Position numbers and translations under genes: made by a program
Shown: piece after piece, positions 55,001 through 60,246 of the stretch
Layout: each line of letters starts with the position of its first letter
Numbering within the stretch: position 1 is the first letter of the stretch
The notes under the pieces: generated by a model
What the model was told of the DNA's origin: nothing
The model's database searches: none
Seen by the model: only the letters and a program-made list of their open reading frames with translations
NCBI GenBank assembly: GCA_965230045.1
Contig: OZ245940.1
Location: 4,960,001 to 5,024,000 of the forward strand
Length of the DNA stretch: 64,000 nucleotides
Source of the DNA: G963662905 sp965230045
Lineage (GTDB): Bacteria; Bacteroidota; Bacteroidia; Bacteroidales; WRLA01
Direction of reading: 5' to 3'

Positions 55001-55146
55001 CCCTTGATGATGACAGTTACGCCGGGTATCGGCAGTCCATCATCACCTGAAATTACCTGTCCGCTCAAACTGCGTTCCTGAGCCATTGCTCCGAGGGCAG
55101 AAAACAGTAGCGTGAGCAACAAGAGTAAGGAGTATTTTTTCATCAT
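52039..55146 (-). CDS. SusC/RagA TonB-linked outer-membrane transporter
   Basis: 1035-aa TonB-dependent receptor that carries oligosaccharides across the outer membrane. After the signal peptide (ending GAMAQ) comes a carboxypeptidase-D-like domain (LSGQVISGDDGLPIPGVTV, about 27-110). A plug domain with the SusC signature (VVIVGYGVQKKS, then GVTVTSNSGQPG, SINSGNEPLYVVDGIP and EVLKDAASAAIYGSRAANGV) is followed by a long beta-barrel. Start codon ATG at 55146 or 55143. It is the first structural gene of the locus, with a promoter at 55210-55241. Confidence 0.97.
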   Translation of the reverse strand: MMKKYSLLLLLTLLFSALGAMAQERSLSGQVISGDDGLPIPGVTVIIKGTTTGTTTDIDGNYFLKNVPLDSLVVYSFIGMESQEFKFDGRTKYDVVLLPVATKLDDVVIVGYGVQKKSVVTGAIAKIDAESIDETSNLRAEDAMQGRLAGVTVTSNSGQPGAAAQVRIRGTSSINSGNEPLYVVDGIPITGGLDFLSPGDIASIEVLKDAASAAIYGSRAANGVVLISTKTGKGPGGSSSEKFKVTYSGYYGWQNAWKKLDLLNAREYAVIMNEASVNGGGSPLFDDPQSLGEGTDWQDEVFYENAPIQSHQISLTGGNDKSTYLTSFSYFSQDGIVAEGNSNYERITLRFNSDHKISDKFSFGNTFGYAHIQSRGVTENSEWGSPLSRALNMDPVTPVTITDPEVAAQYAANYPNALVDANGNYYGISPYVTSEILNPVAALSILNQKGYSDKFVGNLYGTYEIIKGLKFRTQFGADLAFWGGNGSHPKFYLNATNYADYNAMNRNSAKGTTWNWENTLTYQKVIADKHNITALIGTSAFKSYGDEMGGSKQGMPYYDPNMNYFDYAQNEESEQVYGYGWENTLSSVFARVNYTFKDKYLFTGIIRRDGSSRFGPDNKYAVFPSVSAGWVMSEENFLKDNELITFMKLRASWGQNGNQEIGDFRYTSLIYGGSNYTLGNGQSLIPGSNPENISNPELKWETVEQTDIGVDVGFWMDKLRVSFDYYIKETNGMLVIAPIPELVGNNAPVTNLGDMRNSGIEFEANYQDQFGPVRFTANFNMAYLKNEVITIGNESGYITGQTWGPEGMQITRIEEGKPFGYFYGWETDGIFQTQEEAEAYVNSEGERLLPNAVAGDVRFLDINNDGVINDDDRTMIGDPTPDWTFGLTMGAKYKRFDLNVFFQGVTGNEIYNATHRYDLPIANQTTDIIDRWVGEGTSNVLPRVTTNDLNRNYRSSDLYVESGAYLRIKNLQVGYTMDKDLIARLPFQSLRAYVSMDNLITLTGYKGFDPEIVGGVDRGIYPQARTFIVGLDISL

Positions 55147-55209
55147 CGGTTGTTGGATTAATTGGTTAGTAATGTGAAAAAGGTGGATTTTTATGAAAAA
55201 ATCGTGAAG

Positions 55210-55241
55210 CAAAACTAAACACTGTATAGATGCTTATCCAA
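55210..55241 (-). promoter_or_regulatory. Promoter of the susC operon (TTG-N21-TAGTTTTG)
   Basis: On the minus strand TTG (55241-55239, within a TTTTGG run) and TAGTTTTG (55217-55210) are 21 bases apart. The predicted leader is about 60 nt. The remaining 55242-55555 is AT-rich with no other clear feature; a regulator site is expected here but I cannot point to one. Confidence 0.6.
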
Positions 55242-55555
55242 AATTTTCGCATCAACAATAACTCATCAAAGGCAATTTTTCAATACATCAAAATTACATC
55301 ATTACATTTTTAAAATATTGTATAACAATGTTTTATGTATTTAACATTCTTTAAATATGCCTGCTCAAAACATTTCATCAAATAAGAAATCCAGGAAGGC
55401 AGTATCTAGAATGGGAATAAGATGTGTGTTTTGAAATATTATGCAGAATTAATGCACGCAAAGCGGGTGTTTGTATTCGCACAGTTACCAGAAACCGGGC
55501 AATTGCCACACTCTATATTATTTCAAATTGCAGATAAGGGGGTCAAAAAAATTTC

Positions 55556-58447
55556 TTAGAAATTAATAATAAAATCGCTGAGGTTTGCCTGCCTGTCGAG
55601 ATTAAGTTTTCTGCGCAGGCGATAGCGGCTGATCTCCACACCTCTTGTAGAAATATTCATCAATGTAGCTATTTCCTTGCTGGAAATGTTCAAACGGAGA
55701 TAGGCACAAAGCTTGAGTTCCCTGGGAGACAGGTTGGGATAATCTGCTTTAATGCGTTTCAGGAACTCTTCGTGCACGCTTTCGAAATGATGTTCAAAAA
55801 CCTCCCATTGCCCTTCGGTATCAATTTCTTTGTTGATTTTTCGGATCAGGCTTTGAATCTGGTTTTTTGTAAGGTCGTCCTTTGATTCGTTTTTGAGGTT
55901 TGTAAGTTTGGTTTTGATGTTCTGAAGTGATTTGCCTTTTTGGATCATCTGCATTGTAGCATTGGCCAGTTCTTTATCTTTCTGCATCATTTCGGCCCTG
56001 AGCTTTTCGTTGCGCAGTTTAATGACCTCTTTCTCCGATTCAAGGGCCTGTGTTTTAAGCCGCTTTTCTTTTTCCCTGAAAAGTCTTTGTTGCCGTTCTT
56101 TTTCCCTGGCTTCCGATTTGCGGACGCGCATACGGTTATATCTGTATATCTGATAAAAAACAAAAAGCAGCAGAAAGGCATAAACAACATACGCCAGATT
56201 GCTCAGGTACCAGGGCGGCAGAATTTCGAAGGCATAAACAGATTCGGTCGATACCTGACCATAAATATTTTTTCCCCGGACCCGGAAAATATAGTGGCCG
56301 TGTTTTAAATTGGTAAATTCACGTGTATTCCTTTCGCTCCATGGTGTCCATTCATTTTCAAAGCCTTCGAGATACGTTGAAAAAAGCAGATTAAGCGGGT
56401 TTTCAAAATCATTGGCAGAAAACTGAAATTCCAGTTGGTTGTATCTGTACGGAAGCACAGGCTTGTTTGTTTGTCCCCGGGGATCACCATGGAAAAGCAC
56501 TGAATCATTGGCCATTACAGCAACCGCATGTATGAATGATTGAAACGGGTGTTTATAATCTTTTTGATAAGAGGGATCATAGTGTACAAATCCTTTTTGA
56601 CTGGCAAAGAAGACGTGTTCCTGATTAAAAGGATAAACAAATTGAAACCCTTTAATAAAGCTGTTTTTCATTTCCCGGAATGGCAGTTCGATATTTACCA
56701 AAGAGCCATCTTCCTGACGCCGCAAAACGCCGGCTTCCGAAAACGTAAAGTACCAGATATTGCTTCCTTTTCCCTGGTAAAGAAAGTTAATGGGCTTCTG
56801 ATCCGCAATTTTATTAAAGACCTCATCAGGTTGAAACCTGTTTATCCCGGGATTATATGTATAAACGCCACTATCTGTGGTAAATACGCTTTGTTTGTCA
56901 ATTTCAAACACATTATTTCCTTTAAAGGAAGGCAAACCGGCCTCTTCGCCATAAAAGTCAAATGAAAGAACCCGTGTATAATCTTCATTAAAGAAAAGCC
57001 TGTATATCCCTTTATAACCGTGGCTCATCCATACTTGCTGTTTTACTGCCTGCATCAGGAAACGTGAAGATTCGCCAAATCCTTCAATCTGCCGGTGCGT
57101 TAACAGCCATTTGCCTTCTTTCTTTTCGAAACGACTGATGCCTGAATAGGTGCCACACAAGAGGATGTTTTTTCGGTCTTCGGGTTGCAGGAATGTCCAG
57201 CCGCCCGGAACATCAGAGATCATCTCTGCTTTTTGATTGTCAATCAGGAACACTCCGTTATTGTGTCCGCAAAACAATGAGCTGTCGATTTCCTGAAGGC
57301 ACCAAACCTGTCCTTCGCTACCAATGAGCGGTTTAAAATCAGCATCATAGGCATGTGCCTGCAAATCAGGCCAGGAAGTGTACAAAACGCCCCGATTGGT
57401 GCCAAAATATATATTTCCTTTAAAAATTTTCAAAGCATAACCGGCACTAAACCCTGAGTTTTGGTTTAGGTAACGCAAAGGGCTGTGGGTTTCGATATAA
57501 CTGATACCGTTGTCCAAACCCAGCCACAGGTTTTCATATTGATCTTCGGCTATGCTCAATACGGTATTGTCCTGCAATCCTCCTTTCTGATTCACGATTT
57601 GAAGGATATTTCCTTCATCATCGCAGCTGAGCATCCCATTTTGAATGGTCCCGAAAGCGTAATGGTCTGATTTTGTCTGTAAACCGCAATACAGCTGGCT
57701 TTTTCTGAGATAAACTGCTGCCGGGTTTTTCCATTCTTTCATGCCCAGGCCATCGTAAAGATAGATGCCGTTTTGTGCGGTACATATCAGGATGCCTTTT
57801 GGGTGGGGCAGCATCGCCCAAATAAGCTCGTTTCCAATCAGGCCATTGTCGGGTATGGCAATTAATCGGTCTCCTGCCAAACGGAAAAGTCCTTTTTCGG
57901 GTTCCTGTACATAAAGCTCATCATGTACTTTGAAGGAAAAATGAAACTGTTTTTCGGGTTTTATAATACGAAAACTGCTGTCGCTGAATAGCATGATTTG
58001 CTCAAATGATTGAAAAACAATTCCTTGTGGCATTTCATGGATTTTCCAGACTTCACCAAAATCCCTTAGGCTGTCGGGGATAAATCCCGTAAGGCTGTTA
58101 AAGCGAAAATCACCTTTATGGTCATAATTAAAATACCCAATTTCATTAAACCCTCCGGCATAAATAAAACCATCGGCGGATTCGCGAACCGAACGCACCA
58201 CTGTTCCTGACGGCAAAGGAAATTTATCCCAGTTTTGCCCGTCGAAACGGAATACGCCATCATTATTGGCAAAATACATCAAACCCTGCATTGAAGGCGA
58301 AATCATCCAGGTTTGGGATCCGGAACGAATCTCAGAAATATCGTAATTCGTAATCTTAGGGATGCCAATACGCGATTGCTGGGCAAAAAGAAAGCCGGAA
58401 AGGCAGATGAAACCCAATAAAAATGTGGGTGGCAAGATTCTTCTCAT
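55556..58447 (-). CDS. Propeller/Y_Y_Y membrane regulator with C-terminal HTH
   Basis: 963-aa sensor-regulator. Signal peptide about 1-22. Beta-propeller repeats of the two-component-regulator-propeller type (about 35-640) are followed by a Y_Y_Y domain (about 650-735, YRYNQLEFQFSANDFENP, YLEGFENEWTPWSERNTREF in part) and a transmembrane helix (about 745-765). A coiled coil and LuxR-type HTH (LSPRELKLCAYLRLNISSKE, then STRGVEISRYRLRRKL) end it. No histidine kinase or receiver, so signal passes from periplasmic glucan binding to DNA in one polypeptide. It lies directly upstream of susC in the same direction and most likely controls that operon. Same output tail as the protein at 195-2021. Confidence 0.9.
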   Translation of the reverse strand: MRRILPPTFLLGFICLSGFLFAQQSRIGIPKITNYDISEIRSGSQTWMISPSMQGLMYFANNDGVFRFDGQNWDKFPLPSGTVVRSVRESADGFIYAGGFNEIGYFNYDHKGDFRFNSLTGFIPDSLRDFGEVWKIHEMPQGIVFQSFEQIMLFSDSSFRIIKPEKQFHFSFKVHDELYVQEPEKGLFRLAGDRLIAIPDNGLIGNELIWAMLPHPKGILICTAQNGIYLYDGLGMKEWKNPAAVYLRKSQLYCGLQTKSDHYAFGTIQNGMLSCDDEGNILQIVNQKGGLQDNTVLSIAEDQYENLWLGLDNGISYIETHSPLRYLNQNSGFSAGYALKIFKGNIYFGTNRGVLYTSWPDLQAHAYDADFKPLIGSEGQVWCLQEIDSSLFCGHNNGVFLIDNQKAEMISDVPGGWTFLQPEDRKNILLCGTYSGISRFEKKEGKWLLTHRQIEGFGESSRFLMQAVKQQVWMSHGYKGIYRLFFNEDYTRVLSFDFYGEEAGLPSFKGNNVFEIDKQSVFTTDSGVYTYNPGINRFQPDEVFNKIADQKPINFLYQGKGSNIWYFTFSEAGVLRRQEDGSLVNIELPFREMKNSFIKGFQFVYPFNQEHVFFASQKGFVHYDPSYQKDYKHPFQSFIHAVAVMANDSVLFHGDPRGQTNKPVLPYRYNQLEFQFSANDFENPLNLLFSTYLEGFENEWTPWSERNTREFTNLKHGHYIFRVRGKNIYGQVSTESVYAFEILPPWYLSNLAYVVYAFLLLFVFYQIYRYNRMRVRKSEAREKERQQRLFREKEKRLKTQALESEKEVIKLRNEKLRAEMMQKDKELANATMQMIQKGKSLQNIKTKLTNLKNESKDDLTKNQIQSLIRKINKEIDTEGQWEVFEHHFESVHEEFLKRIKADYPNLSPRELKLCAYLRLNISSKEIATLMNISTRGVEISRYRLRRKLNLDRQANLSDFIINF

Positions 58448-58468
58448 TTGTCGTATTGTCTTCTGAGT

Positions 58469-58489
58469 AAATACAAAATTCTTGTATTT
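58469..58489. promoter_or_regulatory. Palindrome upstream of the propeller regulator
   Basis: AAATACAA and TTGTATTT form 8-bp arms round a 5-base centre, 22 bases before the regulator ATG. It may be an operator. No TAnnTTTG box is found next to it. Confidence 0.35.
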
Positions 58490-58650
58490 CCGATAAAATT
58501 ACAAAAAATTACGATTTATAAAAATCGGTTCTACACGGAATTTCGTGGAAAGAAATTAGAATGCTATTTCAAACAGATTCCTCCAAAGTTTCCTCATTCT
58601 TCGGAAAACTTTGTCGGAATGAACTGTGTTAAAAAGCAAGAGTTTTGTGT

Positions 58651-58706
58651 AATATTTTTCTTCAAACTACCTTTTTTTATTTGGAGGCAGTTTGAAGAAA
58701 AATATT
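58651..58706 (-). repeat. 18-bp stem-loop overlapping the IS110 transposase stop
   Basis: AATATTTTTCTTCAAACT (58651-58668) is exactly complementary to 58689-58706. The right arm contains the transposase stop codon (58705-58707). It could end the transposase transcript, block read-in from outside, or be part of the right end. Confidence 0.7.
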
Positions 58707-59688
58707 ATGGTAAAGTAACCCTTAATTTGCTGATGTGATCCTCGTTATATGGTTCATTATCTGCTATTATGGCAAAAATTTGTTTGATCAGTTTATTTGC
58801 AACCGCAATCCTAGCTACCTTGTCGTGCTTTCCTTTAGCTGTCAACCGTTCATACAATATCTTGCACCCTTTATTGTAGCGCACAGCAGACAGAGCCGAG
58901 ATGTAGAGCTGTTTTCGTATATGCCCGTTTCCCATTTTGCAGATATGCCCCTTTCCCTTGACGCTGGTCCCCGACTGATATATCCTTGGACTTGTCCCTG
59001 CAAAAGCAATAAACTGTTTGTAGTGCAGGAATTTTTCAAAATTATTGGTTGCTGCAATGAGCACTGCTACAGCTTTCTTGCCAAATCCCGGTACGCTGAG
59101 GATTAGCTTGCGAGTCTCTGGAAAGTGTGTTTTGCTGATATCCTCCAGTTGTTTCTCTAGCTTTTTTATTTCCCGCTTGAACTTTTCGATAATACTTTTC
59201 AGTGATCTTTTGAGTTCAGCAGTCAATACGCCACTTACCTGGAAAGCCTTTAATTGGTTAGACGTAGCTGTTTTTTGTTTAGTAATCAGTTCCAGAGCTG
59301 TCAATAACTGCTGCATATCAAAGATTTCCTTTGATGGTGGTGTCCATAGATCAACTTTTTTAAAGGTAGATGCATAGTCATAGATGGTTTGGGCGTCTAC
59401 TGGATCGGTCTTTGCACGCTGTAACTTCATCTGTGAATAACGCCTTGTGATCAAAGGGTTTATCACGGAAACTTCGATATTTTTCTTAGACAGGAACATA
59501 GCCAATTTCAAGCTATATGGCCCTGTTGCTTCCATGACATAAGTTTTGTCCTTACCGTATTTTTTGACCAGAGCCTGAAAGCCTTTTGTAGTCTGTTCAA
59601 AATGTGAAAAACCCGTTTTACGGTCTCGGTCTGACCCATAAGCATCAAATTTTTGCTTGCTAATGTCAATTCCAATATATTTGTCCAT
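58705..59688 (-). CDS. IS110-family transposase (bridge-RNA-type recombinase)
   Basis: 327-aa recombinase. The N-terminal RuvC-like DEDD domain has YIGIDISKQKFDA (first Asp), VMEATGPYS (Glu) and AKTDPVDAQTIYDYA (the Asp pair). A coiled coil spans about 150-195. The C-terminal Tnp domain has LSVPGFGKKAVAVLIAA, FAGTSPRIYQSGTSVKGKG with the candidate catalytic Ser in the SGTS segment, and MGNGHIRKQLY. Length and order fit IS110 family proteins, shown in IS621 to cut and rejoin DNA under guidance by an RNA from the element's leader. It appears intact. Its upstream region contains the matching guide RNA signals. Confidence 0.95.
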   Translation of the reverse strand: MDKYIGIDISKQKFDAYGSDRDRKTGFSHFEQTTKGFQALVKKYGKDKTYVMEATGPYSLKLAMFLSKKNIEVSVINPLITRRYSQMKLQRAKTDPVDAQTIYDYASTFKKVDLWTPPSKEIFDMQQLLTALELITKQKTATSNQLKAFQVSGVLTAELKRSLKSIIEKFKREIKKLEKQLEDISKTHFPETRKLILSVPGFGKKAVAVLIAATNNFEKFLHYKQFIAFAGTSPRIYQSGTSVKGKGHICKMGNGHIRKQLYISALSAVRYNKGCKILYERLTAKGKHDKVARIAVANKLIKQIFAIIADNEPYNEDHISKLRVTLP

Positions 59689-59699
59689 GACTATTGTTT

Positions 59700-59908
59700 T
59701 TTTAGAAGACGGAGCTATTGTTTTCTTATCTATCCTTTATACAGGCTTTGTTTTATGGCCTAATGAACTGTTCAAGATAGCAATAGAAGAGGGAGGGGAA
59801 CTACCATTCCGAACGGTCTTGATGACAAATGACGCAATTAGTTTTCTTCCCTCCCTTCGTCTTATTCATTATTAATCCAGCGAATTTATTGAATTTTACG
59901 TTATTTCT
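59700..59908 (-). ncRNA. Candidate IS110 bridge RNA
   Basis: Read on the minus strand, two stem-loops follow each other, both ends approximate. The 5' target-binding loop (59858-59786) has a stem of GGAGGG/CCCTCC plus AACTA/TAGTT. Its internal loop holds GCGTCATT (59835-59828) on one side and TCGGAATG (59812-59805) on the other: together these read the 12-bp target GCGTCATTCCGA. The 3' donor-binding loop (59786-59715) has a stem CTATTG/CAATAG plus TATCT/AGATA and an inner AGGC/GCCT hairpin. Its internal loop holds ACAGTTCAT (59771-59763), identical to the element's right end with its core, and ATAAAGGAT (59740-59732), 8 of 9 complementary to the left end. The order and polarity are as in IS621. 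Confidence 0.88.
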
Positions 59909-59915
59909 TAAAATG

Positions 59916-59923
59916 CAAATATA
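59916..59923 (-). promoter_or_regulatory. -7 half of a junction promoter at the IS110 left end
   Basis: TATATTTG on the minus strand, two bases inside the element. In the present location no TTG lies 20 bases upstream. In a circle, the right end would place TTG (58639-58637 on the minus strand) exactly 20 bases before it. Confidence 0.6.
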
Positions 59924-60222
59924 GGATGACGCGTTTTTATGAATTCAGGAGGCAAATGCGGCGAGGACGTCTTTAAAATATACTATTATGTCCTCGCCGC
60001 ATTTGCCTTAAACACCTAATAAACAGCGTCATTCCGACCGGAACAAAGCCAAACGAAGTGATTAAGGCTTTGTGAAGGGAGGAATCTGTTAGGGATCAAT
60101 AGTTTATTAATAAATATCTGCATATTATTTTCAAACATTATTGTTACCCACGAAATTTTTAGTAGAACCTAAAAATCAAAGATTATCAAACAAATCCCTG
60201 TAATCCAAATATCAAAAATTCG

Positions 60223-60230
60223 TACTTTTG
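60223..60230 (+). promoter_or_regulatory. -7 box of the TPR-PAS kinase-like gene
   Basis: TACTTTTG fits TAnnTTTG, 17 bases before the ATG. The upstream DNA at -33 is only about 30 bases from the end of MITE copy B. Confidence 0.55.
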
Positions 60231-60246
60231 CCATTTAAGGGTTTGC

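Larger units (their letters stand above)
58623..59929 (-). mobile_element. IS110-family element, 1307 bp, inserted in the MITE
   Basis: Comparison with the intact MITE copy A gives the ends directly: the left flank matches through ATGA at 58619-58622 and the right flank resumes at ATGA 59926-59929. The net insert is 1307 bp with no terminal inverted repeats. On the element's own strand: about 237 bp of leader (59689-59925), a 327-codon transposase, and about 82 bp of right end. The leader encodes a candidate bridge RNA. The lack of inverted ends, a long upstream leader and DEDD/Ser transposase are typical of the IS110 group. Confidence 0.93.
58527..60169. mobile_element. MITE-like element, copy B, split by an IS110 element
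   Basis: Left part 58527-58622 and right part 59926-60169 together match copy A (13281-13615) in inverted orientation; without the IS the copy is 336 bp. The ends are GGTTCTACACGGAATTTCGT and, on the other strand, GGTTCTACTAAAAATTTCGT. An exact 8-bp duplication TAAAAATC flanks it (58519-58526 and 60170-60177). It keeps one unoccupied GCGTCATTCCGA site at 60026-60037. Its right end is about 50 bases upstream of the -7 box of the kinase-like gene. Confidence 0.9.

Noticed and set aside
59657..59875. 72-codon plus-strand frame in the IS110 leader
   Set aside because: It runs antisense through the guide RNA region and shows no protein signature; the RNA explanation accounts for the sequence.
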